DNA of 64,000 nucleotides from assembly GCA_034521955.1 (NCBI GenBank), contig JAXHLT010000006.1, positions 124,001-188,000 of the forward strand, written 5' to 3'. The stretch comes from M55B127 sp034521955 (GTDB lineage Bacteria; Bacillota; Halanaerobiia; Halanaerobiales; M55B127). The translations under genes and the position numbers were made by a program. Below are positions 26,306-35,334 of the stretch, in pieces (the stretch's first letter is position 1; each line of letters begins with the position of its first letter). The notes beneath the pieces were generated by a model. It searched no databases and was not told where the DNA came from. It saw nothing but the letters and a program-made list of their open reading frames with translations.

Positions 26306-28801
26306 ATGAGAAAATTTACAATAGTAATCGCTTTACTTTTAGTAGTTGCATTAGCAACTCCAGCCCTAGGTGCATCTTTTCCAGATGTTCCATCTAATCA
26401 CTGGGCTTACGAAGCAATAAACAAATTAGTAGCCGCTGGTGTAATCGAAGGTTATCCAGATGGCACGTACAAAGGACAAAACAATTTAACAAGATATGAA
26501 ATGGCTATGATGATTAGCCGTGCTTTAGACAATATTAATGAACAGCAAGCAGAAATGCTAGAAAGAATAGACTCAATGGGCGAAGAGAAAGCTGGATTAA
26601 CAACTGAGCAAGCTCAGGACGTTACAGCGATCGTTAAAGCTCTAATTCAAAAGAATATGCCAGAACAAACTGAACAAGTAGAGTTCCCAGAGAACTTAAC
26701 TGAAGAACAAATCAATGAAGTAGCTAACTTAATCGAAGCATTAACATTTGAGTACAGAGCAGAACTTAAAGTATTAGGTTCTGACATCGAAGGTCTACAA
26801 ATGGACATGGACGAAGTAGAAGCTAGAGTAGCAGCTTTAGAAAACGCAACTCCAGTTATTTCATTCAGTGGACTATATAGTGTAGACTTCAGTAATGTTG
26901 CTATCGAAGGTGACGGTATTGTTCCAGATGACGAACTAGATGCTGAAGCTGTATTTAACTATGGTACTACTCCTTATACAGCAAACGAGTATTTCTTTGA
27001 AGATCCTTATTCAGTAAGCAGTGGATATTATTTAGTACAATCAGATTCAGCTACTAATAATGAATTTGATTTATCACCAGATTTCCGTATTGCTGATGGT
27101 GGAGACTATTATACTGAAGGTACATCATTCACAAATTCATTAGATCTTAATGTAGTGCTTAATAAAGGTGCTTTATCAGCTGATTTAGATCTATCAGCAA
27201 GTACAAATGTATTTGGTGCTGCCGATACTAATGGTTTTGAATTGAATGACTTATCAGGTACTATCACAACTCCTGATTTCACAGCAACAATTGCTGATGG
27301 TCAGTCCGTAACTTTCAAAGATTATCTATTTGATGCAAGTCACGTTGCTGATGGTGTAGTAGTTAATTCAGATAACCATACATTCTTCTTAAGTAGAACT
27401 TTAGAAGAAGAATTAGTAGACTATACTGATATTGTATGGGGTGCTCAAGACAACTATGATTACTATGAAAGATCATACTTGCGCGCTGGTGCAAACATGA
27501 ACTTTGACTTAATGCTTCCAGTGAATGTATTCTATGGTTATGAATATTCTGCAGATGGAGTATTTGATCTATATAATTCTGTAGATGGAATAACTACAGC
27601 AGGAACTTTAGCTGTTAGTGAAGTTAGAGATGCAGTTCTTGGTTTAGCTACTGGAACAGAATTTGGTGGCATGAATGTAACAGCTGACTTTGCTACAAAC
27701 CTATATGATGGTCAAATGGATGACTATCTATTCATGTTAGGTGCAACTGGTGAATTTGATATGTTTAATCTTGCATTTAACTATGCTAAAAACAATAACT
27801 TCACAGCCTTAAGAGGTACAACACCTCTATCTGGTTATGATGTTGAAGTTGGAGCTACATTAGGTATGGTTGAAGGTTCTGTATACTATGAAGATTACGG
27901 AACAGCACTGACTACTTTAAAAGCAGCAGTTCCTGAAGGTGAACTATCCTTTGGTGGTATAGCTGTAGATGGTAGTTATGAACTAACAACTAATGATTTA
28001 AATGCTCATGACGAATATCGTCAAATCAATGTTTCAACTACAATGGCTGGATTTGACTTATCATACATGTATGACTATAATGCAGATAATGAAATCTGGG
28101 ATCCAGAAGTTGATATGTTAGATGATGGTCAAAATAGCATTGGTGATTACTGGTATGAAGCAGAAGATGCTGATCTAAATCTCCATACATTGGCAGCTGG
28201 TTATGCATTAACAGATAGTATTGATCTTGGATTTACTTCCGAGTTTGAAAAAGCAATTGCTAATGATGCTACTGACATAGTATGGGCAAATGAATTTGTT
28301 AATACAAATACATTTACTGCTGACTATGCAAGTGGTCCTATCACAGCTGGCTTAGTATATGTAATGGACGGTGCTACCACAATTACAGGTAGATATACTG
28401 CTGATATGTTTGAAGCTGGATTCTCTAAAGTTCTTGATGGCGACCTAGTAATTGATGGTAAAGTTATGAGTCCTGTATATAATTTATGGGGCGTAGATGT
28501 TTCTGGTGGAGCTATGATGAAACGTAATATAGATACAACTGCTCAAGATGTAGGTGTATGGGTTGACATGTCTAAAGAAGTTAATGAAAGACTTGCTCTT
28601 AATGCTGGCTTAGAATACGGCGACAAAGAAATCGACGTAGACTATGCAGGTGTTAAAATAGCTGCAAAAGCTGGAGCAGAATATTCAGTAACTGAAGATA
28701 TTTCAGCAACCGCTAACTATGAATACCTAAATTGGACAGGCGATTCTTATGGCGACTTCACAGCACAAAAAGCTACAGCAGGTGTTAGTGTAGCATTTTA
28801 A
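26306..28801 (+). CDS. SLH-domain outer-membrane porin, OmpM-like
   Basis: Likely a major outer-membrane protein that forms a pore and also ties the outer membrane to peptidoglycan. The 831-residue precursor has a signal peptide (TPALG-A, about residue 23), one SLH domain (about 25-80: FPDVPSNHWAYEAINKL, then GYPDGTYKGQNNLTRYEMA), a coiled coil (about 80-185) and a long beta-barrel region (about 190-831) with acidic, Tyr-rich strands ending TAGVSVAF. This SLH plus coiled coil plus barrel plan is that of OmpM in Negativicutes and Halanaerobiales, where SLH domains bind cell-wall polymers. Its own promoter, structured leader and terminator suggest high, regulated, single-gene expression. Confidence 0.88.
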   Translation: MRKFTIVIALLLVVALATPALGASFPDVPSNHWAYEAINKLVAAGVIEGYPDGTYKGQNNLTRYEMAMMISRALDNINEQQAEMLERIDSMGEEKAGLTTEQAQDVTAIVKALIQKNMPEQTEQVEFPENLTEEQINEVANLIEALTFEYRAELKVLGSDIEGLQMDMDEVEARVAALENATPVISFSGLYSVDFSNVAIEGDGIVPDDELDAEAVFNYGTTPYTANEYFFEDPYSVSSGYYLVQSDSATNNEFDLSPDFRIADGGDYYTEGTSFTNSLDLNVVLNKGALSADLDLSASTNVFGAADTNGFELNDLSGTITTPDFTATIADGQSVTFKDYLFDASHVADGVVVNSDNHTFFLSRTLEEELVDYTDIVWGAQDNYDYYERSYLRAGANMNFDLMLPVNVFYGYEYSADGVFDLYNSVDGITTAGTLAVSEVRDAVLGLATGTEFGGMNVTADFATNLYDGQMDDYLFMLGATGEFDMFNLAFNYAKNNNFTALRGTTPLSGYDVEVGATLGMVEGSVYYEDYGTALTTLKAAVPEGELSFGGIAVDGSYELTTNDLNAHDEYRQINVSTTMAGFDLSYMYDYNADNEIWDPEVDMLDDGQNSIGDYWYEAEDADLNLHTLAAGYALTDSIDLGFTSEFEKAIANDATDIVWANEFVNTNTFTADYASGPITAGLVYVMDGATTITGRYTADMFEAGFSKVLDGDLVIDGKVMSPVYNLWGVDVSGGAMMKRNIDTTAQDVGVWVDMSKEVNERLALNAGLEYGDKEIDVDYAGVKIAAKAGAEYSVTEDISATANYEYLNWTGDSYGDFTAQKATAGVSVAF

Positions 28802-28840
28802 TTAACACTTTAAACTAAGTAGCATAAATTAATAAATCAA

Positions 28841-28868
28841 GTCCGGGATATTTTCCCGGACTTTTTTT
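28841..28868 (+). terminator. Rho-independent terminator after ompM-like gene
   Basis: GTCCGGGA (28841-28848) pairs perfectly with TCCCGGAC (28854-28861) across a 5-nt loop, followed by seven T residues. Confidence 0.93.
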
Positions 28869-28897
28869 ATATAAAGTTAGAAATATGGATTGTTTTC

Positions 28898-28906
28898 TGG
28901 TATAAT
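28898..28906 (+). promoter_or_regulatory. Extended -10 promoter candidate
   Basis: TGGTATAAT at 28898-28906 is a perfect extended -10 element (TGN plus TATAAT). No good -35 is present 17 nt upstream. It lies about 50 nt before the start of the next barrel gene. Confidence 0.5.
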
Positions 28907-28958
28907 AGATTATACAAGGTTAGATTATTTTTAAAGGTTAACAGGGAGGTGTATTTAT

Positions 28959-29970
28959 ATGAATAGAAATATAATTATAGTTGTTATTGTGGCATTGTTG
29001 TTTACCATGTCTATGAACTATTTTTGCCCAGGAAAATAATACTGAAGATATATTTAATTCAATATTTTATTCACCTGATTATAATTCTATTGATATAAAT
29101 GACTATATTTTCCGCCTTCCTGAAGGTGATATGAGTTTTGTAGACTTTAATGCACAAAATCAAAGTAGGTTAAAAGATCTTGCTAATAAATATGGAAGTA
29201 CTCAAAATAATCTATTAGATATGATATTAACTGATAACAGCTACAATTCTGATGCTAATAATTTGAGTTTTAATCCTTCAAATAAATTTTCTATAAACTT
29301 AGGTTTAAATGAAGAACAAACCTATGACTTAGGTAATAATATGACAGGTGTACAGTTAAACTACATATTAGATGATAATACATTAATTAACGCTGAATAT
29401 GAAGTTGAAAACAGATATGAGTATGATAGAGAGCAAAATGAGATGATAAGTTCAAGTAATTTGGATAGTAGATTTGGAATAAGATATCAAACAACAGATA
29501 ATATACAACTTTTTGGTGATTATGTATATAACAATATTTTAGAAGAAACGGGTAGAACAACTGTATTTGGTTTAGAATATAATAACTATGATTCCATTAT
29601 TTCTGCTGAATATAGAGTTGGAGATGATAGGACTATAGATGGTGAAGCTGCTAACTCTACTCAATATGGTGTAACATATAGATATAGTGACTTAGCAAGC
29701 TTTAGTGCTTCATATAAACTTTTAGATAAAGATCAGTTAGAAGATCTCAAGGAGCAGGAATGGGACTTTGGAGTTGGTTTTAATCTAAATGAACAAACAA
29801 GCTTCCAAATGGGTGTTCAACTGTATAACCAGGTAAGTACTGAAATATTTAATAATGATGATTCAGAAAATGATGATGAATCTTCAGATGATTCAAATGA
29901 TAATAACAATATAAGTACAGATACTGAAAAAGAAACTAAAGTAGAAGCTAGTTTTCAAATTAAGTTTTAG
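28959..29970 (+). pseudogene. Outer-membrane beta-barrel protein, frameshifted at the signal peptide
   Basis: ATG 28959 follows GGGAGGTG and opens a signal peptide (hydrophobic residues 4-18) that runs into a stop at 29036-29038. One base off, the frame reads AQENNTEDIFNSIFYSP, a typical mature N-terminus after the signal cleavage, and continues to 29970. An extra T in the five-T run at 29021-29025 joins both, giving about 336 residues. The mature part has alternating strands (for example YQTTDNIQLFGDYVYN), an acidic low-complexity loop near residue 300 rich in Asp, Asn and Ser, and ends ASFQIKF, a barrel terminus. No named family. A homopolymer error in the sequence is the simplest reason for the break. 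Confidence 0.7.
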
Positions 29971-29993
29971 ATATATAATCAGGAGGTTTATTT

Positions 29994-30908
29994 ATGCTCA
30001 ATAAACGTAATATTGTTGTATTAATAATGATTTTATCCTTATTTAACTTCACAGTTGTAACCACAACTGCTCAGGTAGTTCCAGTAGATAAATTAAGTGC
30101 AGTAGAAATACTTATTTATGGAAATAAAAGTGATGAATCAATTTTAAATAGAGTTAAAAAGCTTGAAGATACATTGTATGGTACAGAAATGGATGGAAGT
30201 TTAATTGAAAGAGCTAATAATATATATGATTATGTTTTAGGTAATAATGATAATCCATCATTAATGTTTAAACTAAATGGATTAGAATGGTCTTTAACAA
30301 CTGATATTACTCAAGATACTTTAGTTAATAAATTAAATAGATTAGAAAACATGGTTTTTGGTGAAAAAAAGACTGGAGCATTAGAAGGTAGAATTGATTA
30401 TTTAATCAATATTACCTTTCCTAAAGGGAATATGTCTTATGAAAGTTTAGAAATACCTAAAGATACATTAATTAAAATTAAAACATTTGATAAAATAAGT
30501 TCTGAAAGTTCAAAAACTGGAGATAAAGTTAGATTTGAAGTTTCAGAAAATGTATATATAGATTCTAAATTAGTTATTCCAGCTGGTAGTACTGGTGTTT
30601 TAGAGATATCTCAAGTAGAGAAATCAGGCAATTTAGGTAAAGAAGGAAAGATTAATTTAAACTTTTCTAGGTTAATGACTATAGATGGTAGTGAACTTAA
30701 TGTTGATTTAGATGAAGAAGCACAATTGATGAATAGATCTCAACAGTTAGCATTAGGTGCTAGTATACTTGGTGCTGCAGTACTTGGACCTGTTGGTCTT
30801 GTAGCAGGTTATTTTGTTAAAGGACAAGAAGAAGTACTTCCTAAAGGATCTGAACTTTATGTACAGTCTGTTAAGACTAAATCAGTTATTGGTTTAAGTA
30901 TGGAATAA
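29994..30908 (+). CDS. Secreted protein with LE-xx-YG repeats and a TrbI-like C-terminal part
   Basis: I do not recognise a named gene. The 304-residue precursor has a signal peptide (to about residue 27, TTTAQ). The N-terminal half has three degenerate repeats of about 40 residues around patterns such as VKKLEDTLYG, RANNIYDYVLG and LNRLENMVFG. The C-terminal half (about 150-300) is beta-rich with VIPAGSTGVLEISQVEKSG, which loosely recalls VirB10/TrbI-like or general periplasmic barrel-sandwich domains, and a Gly-rich hydrophobic stretch (about 255-280). It follows the barrel gene by 23 nt and ends before a terminator, so these two probably form a small operon of outer-membrane function. Confidence 0.72.
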   Translation: MLNKRNIVVLIMILSLFNFTVVTTTAQVVPVDKLSAVEILIYGNKSDESILNRVKKLEDTLYGTEMDGSLIERANNIYDYVLGNNDNPSLMFKLNGLEWSLTTDITQDTLVNKLNRLENMVFGEKKTGALEGRIDYLINITFPKGNMSYESLEIPKDTLIKIKTFDKISSESSKTGDKVRFEVSENVYIDSKLVIPAGSTGVLEISQVEKSGNLGKEGKINLNFSRLMTIDGSELNVDLDEEAQLMNRSQQLALGASILGAAVLGPVGLVAGYFVKGQEEVLPKGSELYVQSVKTKSVIGLSME

Positions 30909-30944
30909 TTATGGTTGTTTTAAGTAATATATATATTTTAAAAG

Positions 30945-30976
30945 ACCTATTTAGCCTGTCTAAATAGGTTTTGTTT
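30945..30976 (+). terminator. Rho-independent terminator
   Basis: ACCTATTTAG (30945-30954) pairs perfectly with CTAAATAGGT (30960-30969) across a 5-nt loop and is followed by TTTGTTT. Confidence 0.85.
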
Positions 30977-31009
30977 ATGACATAATATTTTAGCTAGGGG
31001 GATATTATA

Positions 31010-32788
31010 TTGAACAAAAAAATTACATATGTATTTATACTTAGTATTATATTATTAGTTCTTTTTTCTGTTCCCCTTATAGCCCAAGAGGATGTTTTTA
31101 TTGAAAATGTGGAAGAAAGTGTTTCTAACATAGAAGCAGATAATATTTATATAGATAATCATAATCAAAAGATTAATGCAGTAGGTAATGTTTTCTTTTA
31201 TAATCAGGACTTAAAGATTACAGCTGATCAGTTAGAGTTTGATTATACTAAAAAGATGATTATTGCTACTGGTGATCCAATTAATTTGATATATAAGGAC
31301 CGTGAACTATCTGGTAATAGATTAGAATTAGACTATAAAAAAGAAGTTGCTTATTTATATAAAGCAGATGTTGAGATAGATAGATTTAAGTTTAGTGGAG
31401 GAAAGATAGATTATTTTAAAGGTCAAGATCCAAATATAGTTATTGATGATGCGTATTATACTACCTGTGAGATGGAAGAACCTCATTATCATTATACTGC
31501 AAAATCAATACAGTACTATCCTGATGATAAGATTGTAGGAAGAGGGATTGGTTTTTGGTGGGGTGAAAGAAGGCTGTTAACCTTACCACGTTATGTAGTT
31601 AATATTGAGACTGATGAAGAAGGTAATCCTGTAATAAGTAATGATTTCCCGGTTCCAAGTATTGGTTACAATGGTGAACAGGGATTTTTTATTGAACTTG
31701 ATTATCCATATGAGATCAGCCCTAATAATTATGGTAGAGCATATTATATTAGAGAAAATAGAAATAACAGTAGTTTTAATTTTAATCATAATTACAGATT
31801 AAATCAAAATAAGAAAGTATTTTTTGAATATAATGAACGAAAGTATACAGATGATGAAGTACTTTATGAAGATGGATATATGAAGTTAGGTTTAAATAGT
31901 ATAGTTAATGAAAATATTAATTATGATGTCTATTTAAAAGAATATAAAAGAATGCTTCCTGTAAATAAAAAAAAGGAAGAAACTTTATTTAATTTAGACT
32001 TAACTTATACAAATGATAACTACAGTATTAATACAGAAATTGGTTATGATTTTAGAAACGATGTTAGAAAAGAAACGGTATCTACTGATTATGAAAATGA
32101 AGATTTTAGTTCAGAAACTGAAAATAAATATGAAGATGAAAAGCTTCAATCGCAAAAGTACATTATAAATCAAAAATATGATAATTATAGTTTACAGTTT
32201 AGATATCAAAAAGGATTTAATACAGACTATCTACCATATATTTCAGCCAGCAGTTCCTTAAATCCTGATCTTGATTTAGGTATTGGATACGGCTATATTG
32301 CAGAAGGTACTACAAAACAGCATAAAATAGACTATACTTTGAACTTTAATAAAAACATAAAAGTTAATGATAATTTAAATATTGATTTAATTCAGGATAT
32401 TGAATACATTCAATATCTTGAAAACAATAATACTCTTACTAACTATAATTCTCAAGTTTATTTTAATATAAATAAAGGATTAACAGATTCACTGACTGTT
32501 AATCAAAGAATAGGTTATAGCAATCAATATAGGGATAACCTCCCTTTATTTGGTATAGATGATATTGATCCTAAAGAGTTAGTTATTTCAAATACTGAGT
32601 TTGACCTATATTATCCAAAAATAAAAGAACACTGGAAATTAGGTTTAGATTTAGAGTATTCTCTACCAGATGAAGAGTTTGAAAAACAAACTATATCTTT
32701 AACTCATGAGTTAGACTGTTACAGTTATCAAATAAACTATAACTTAAAAGATAAATCAATCGGATTTGAATTTAACTTTATCAACTAA
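31010..32788 (+). CDS. lptD: LPS-assembly outer-membrane protein LptD
   Basis: Outer-membrane translocon that inserts LPS in the outer leaflet. The 592-residue precursor starts with TTG after TAGGGGG and has a signal peptide (PLIAQ, about residue 26). An N-terminal OstA jellyroll follows (about 38-150, strands such as INAVGNVFFYNQDLKITADQ), then the junction YYTTCEMEEPHYHYTAKSI typical of LptD, and a C-terminal barrel to the last residue. It is shorter than E. coli LptD (784). Only one cysteine of the usual disulfide set lies in the junction. It is apart from lptCAB-F/G by 7.5 kb, and no lptE is visible; the small barrel gene next door is a possible partner. Confidence 0.85.
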   Translation: MNKKITYVFILSIILLVLFSVPLIAQEDVFIENVEESVSNIEADNIYIDNHNQKINAVGNVFFYNQDLKITADQLEFDYTKKMIIATGDPINLIYKDRELSGNRLELDYKKEVAYLYKADVEIDRFKFSGGKIDYFKGQDPNIVIDDAYYTTCEMEEPHYHYTAKSIQYYPDDKIVGRGIGFWWGERRLLTLPRYVVNIETDEEGNPVISNDFPVPSIGYNGEQGFFIELDYPYEISPNNYGRAYYIRENRNNSSFNFNHNYRLNQNKKVFFEYNERKYTDDEVLYEDGYMKLGLNSIVNENINYDVYLKEYKRMLPVNKKKEETLFNLDLTYTNDNYSINTEIGYDFRNDVRKETVSTDYENEDFSSETENKYEDEKLQSQKYIINQKYDNYSLQFRYQKGFNTDYLPYISASSSLNPDLDLGIGYGYIAEGTTKQHKIDYTLNFNKNIKVNDNLNIDLIQDIEYIQYLENNNTLTNYNSQVYFNINKGLTDSLTVNQRIGYSNQYRDNLPLFGIDDIDPKELVISNTEFDLYYPKIKEHWKLGLDLEYSLPDEEFEKQTISLTHELDCYSYQINYNLKDKSIGFEFNFIN

Positions 32789-32803
32789 TGAGAGGTGTAT
32801 CCA

Positions 32804-33457
32804 ATGAAGAAATTAACTATACTACTAATTATCTTTTTACTACTTTTTAGTTATCCAGTATCAGCAGACTTTGAATTAACCGGTAAGGTCGAACAAGGAG
32901 ATAGTACTTATATATCAAATGAAGAAGAGTTAAGTGGTGAAGTATTAGACTACTACAGCTATGACAATCTCTGGTTTAAAGTAAAGAAAAAACTAGACTA
33001 TCCTAGTTATTACTATCTTAAAACTGAGTACTATCAAAAATATTATAATGAAAAAATAGGTTATGATAATGAAACGATTGATTTAATTGGAAACTATACT
33101 CAAGAATTTAATGAAGTATATAGAAATAAGTTTAAGGTCAGCTTAAAAGATAAAGAGTATTTTAACAATCCTGATAATTCATATACTTCCTATACCTTAA
33201 GTTATCAGTTTAGACATCAGATCAATGATTTAAATAGATATACTTTGGACTTTCAAACAAAAGAATATATGTATAAAAATGAAAGTATAAAAGACTATTA
33301 TATAAATACATATAAGATTAACTGGGAAAAAGACATCAATGAAAAGTTTGAAATAGAGTTTGGTTATCAGATTAAAGAGGAAAAACATAAGTTTAAATCC
33401 GGTGGCAGTAATAAGGTAAGACAGAAGTATTCAATTGATTTTAAGTATGATTTATAA
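32804..33457 (+). CDS. Small outer-membrane beta-barrel protein next to lptD
   Basis: The 217-residue precursor has a signal peptide (SYPVSA, about residue 20) and a mature part of alternating, Tyr- and Lys-rich strands (for example YYYLKTEYYQKYYNE) ending SIDFKYDL. The pattern predicts a barrel of about 10-12 strands. I do not recognise a family. GAGAGGTG supports ATG 32804, not the in-frame GTG 32795. It begins 15 nt after the lptD stop, so they are co-transcribed. Because no LptE homologue is seen, this protein is a candidate for a lineage-specific LptD partner, which is inference only. Confidence 0.65.
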   Translation: MKKLTILLIIFLLLFSYPVSADFELTGKVEQGDSTYISNEEELSGEVLDYYSYDNLWFKVKKKLDYPSYYYLKTEYYQKYYNEKIGYDNETIDLIGNYTQEFNEVYRNKFKVSLKDKEYFNNPDNSYTSYTLSYQFRHQINDLNRYTLDFQTKEYMYKNESIKDYYINTYKINWEKDINEKFEIEFGYQIKEEKHKFKSGGSNKVRQKYSIDFKYDL

Positions 33458-33559
33458 AAAAATTTTTAAAATTTAGTTAAATTCCTGTTAATGAGAGTAA
33501 TTCTTTGATAGAATATAATTTAGAGTGTTTAATTTTATTTATTGAGGGAGGAAAAAATT

Positions 33560-34345
33560 TTGTTTAGAAAAAACAAAATTCATCAGACAGCTATAATTGC
33601 AGATTCAGTTAAATTAGGTAACAATGTAGAGGTCGGTCCTTTTACTATCATCGAAGATGAGGTTGAGATAGGTGATAACACTAAAATTGGCGCAAACTGC
33701 CATCTTGAGGGTTGGACAAAGATCGGTGAAAACAATAAAATAAATAACTATGTTACAATTGGATTTCCTCCTCAAAACATAGGTTATGATGGGTCTAAAA
33801 CATATGTTATTATAGGTGATAATAATCAGATTGGTGATTATGTAACAATACATAGAGGAACAAAAGAGGGTAGAGGTGAAACTAAGGTTGGTGATAACAA
33901 CACCTTCCGACTCTATTCTCATGTTGCACATGACTGTAATTTGGGTAATAATATTACTTTAGATAATTATGTAAACCTTGCTGGACATGTTACAATATAT
34001 AATGATGCTCATTTAGAAAGAATGGTTGGGGTTCATCAGTTCGTTAAAATAGGTACTTTAAGTAGAATAGAGGCTCATTCTAAGTTGATAAAAGATCTTC
34101 CACCATATATAATTGTAAGTGGTCATCCGGCCCAGGTGATAGGAATAAATGAAGTTGGACTAAATGAGAATAATGTTGATCAAGAAATCAGAGAAGAAAT
34201 AAGGAAAGCATATAAAATTTTATATGAATCTGATCTTAATATCAGCCAAGCTACAGAAAAGCTTGAAAAGGTAAGCAAAAATTTTAAGGAAGTAAAAGAT
34301 TTCATAAGTTTTCTTAAAAATTCAAATAGAGGTATATGTAGATAA
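33560..34345 (+). CDS. lpxA: LpxA-type UDP-sugar acyltransferase with intact active site
   Basis: First enzyme of lipid A synthesis, which moves a 3-hydroxyacyl chain from ACP to position 3 of the UDP-sugar. The 261-residue left-handed beta helix keeps every catalytic marker of E. coli LpxA: TIHRGT, SHVAHDC (His121, and His124 as general base), AGHV (His143) and GVHQF (His159). The C-terminal helices end NSNRGICR, almost the same as the operon paralogue at 17643. GGGAGG at 33546-33551 with 8-nt spacing selects TTG 33560. A TATAAT at 33514-33519 may mark a promoter. GnnA- and GnnB-like genes follow, so the substrate may be UDP-GlcNAc3N, with an amide bond formed at position 3. This is probably the working LpxA. 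Confidence 0.9.
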   Translation: MFRKNKIHQTAIIADSVKLGNNVEVGPFTIIEDEVEIGDNTKIGANCHLEGWTKIGENNKINNYVTIGFPPQNIGYDGSKTYVIIGDNNQIGDYVTIHRGTKEGRGETKVGDNNTFRLYSHVAHDCNLGNNITLDNYVNLAGHVTIYNDAHLERMVGVHQFVKIGTLSRIEAHSKLIKDLPPYIIVSGHPAQVIGINEVGLNENNVDQEIREEIRKAYKILYESDLNISQATEKLEKVSKNFKEVKDFISFLKNSNRGICR

Positions 34346-34365
34346 AATAGGGAGGATAATCTAAG

Positions 34366-35307
34366 ATGGAGAAAATTAAAGTTGGAGTAATCGGAGTAGG
34401 CAGTATGGGTAAAAACCATGTACGTTCTTATGCTGCTTTAAAACATGTATGTGATCTGGTTGGATTATATGATCTTGATCAGAACAGAGCAAAGGAGATG
34501 GCTAAAAGTTATGGAGTTAAATCCTTTTCCTCGATTGGGGAACTTCTAAAAGAAGTAGATGCTGTAAATATAGCTACTCCTACTACTACCCACTATGATA
34601 TTGCCCTACAGGCAATAGAAGAAGGCAAACATATTTTGATTGAAAAACCAATAACAAACGAGATTGATGAAGCAAATGAAATACTTAAAAAAGCAAAAGA
34701 AAAAAAACTTATTGTACAGGTAGGACATATTGAGAGGTTTAATCCTGCAATCAAAGCTCTACCAGAGATGTTAAAAGAAGAAGAAATTGTTGCAATTGAT
34801 ATTCAGAGGATGGGTCCTTATGATCCAAGGATTGATGATACTGATGTTATTCAAGACTTAATGATTCATGATATAGATGTTGTTAGTTCTATAATTGATT
34901 CAGAAATAGTAAAAGTTAATGCTTTTGCAAGAAGGGTTGCTTCTGCAGAACATATGGACTTTGCAGTAGCAAATTATCAAACTGAAAATGAAGTAATTGT
35001 AACCCTTACTGCAAGCAGGGCTACCAATAAGAAGGTTAGAAAGATGTCAATAACAACCGAGAAGTCATTTATAGAATTAGACTATCTTGGAAGAAAAATT
35101 ACCAGAACAAGACGTGGTAATGGTGATACAAATCAAAACAAGCAACGTGAATATGAAGAATCATATGAAAATGAAGAAGAACCATTAAAAATGCAGTTAA
35201 CTCATTTTGTTAACAGCATAGCGAACAAAACACAGCCTTTAATAACAGGACATGATGGTCTAGAGGCATTAAAATTAATAAAATTAATCCAAAGTAAAGT
35301 ATATTAA
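34366..35307 (+). CDS. gnnA: Gfo/Idh-family UDP-N-acetylglucosamine 3-dehydrogenase (GnnA-like)
   Basis: NAD-dependent sugar dehydrogenase of 313 residues. The N-terminal Rossmann fold opens KVGVIGVGSMGKNHVRS, the family EKP motif is in HILIEKPITNEID, and the C-terminal domain has VQVGHIERFNPAI and MIHDIDVV, the last with the conserved catalytic HD. In Acidithiobacillus and Leptospira, GnnA oxidises UDP-GlcNAc at C3 for transamination by GnnB. Here the gene is 20 nt after an active-site-intact lpxA and 27 nt before a DegT aminotransferase, the same set of partners. The symbol rests on this context and general motifs; a role in another amino sugar (WlbA-type) is the alternative. Confidence 0.78.
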   Translation: MEKIKVGVIGVGSMGKNHVRSYAALKHVCDLVGLYDLDQNRAKEMAKSYGVKSFSSIGELLKEVDAVNIATPTTTHYDIALQAIEEGKHILIEKPITNEIDEANEILKKAKEKKLIVQVGHIERFNPAIKALPEMLKEEEIVAIDIQRMGPYDPRIDDTDVIQDLMIHDIDVVSSIIDSEIVKVNAFARRVASAEHMDFAVANYQTENEVIVTLTASRATNKKVRKMSITTEKSFIELDYLGRKITRTRRGNGDTNQNKQREYEESYENEEEPLKMQLTHFVNSIANKTQPLITGHDGLEALKLIKLIQSKVY

Positions 35308-35334
35308 GAGGTTTTGAAAGGAGATTTTTAAAAG

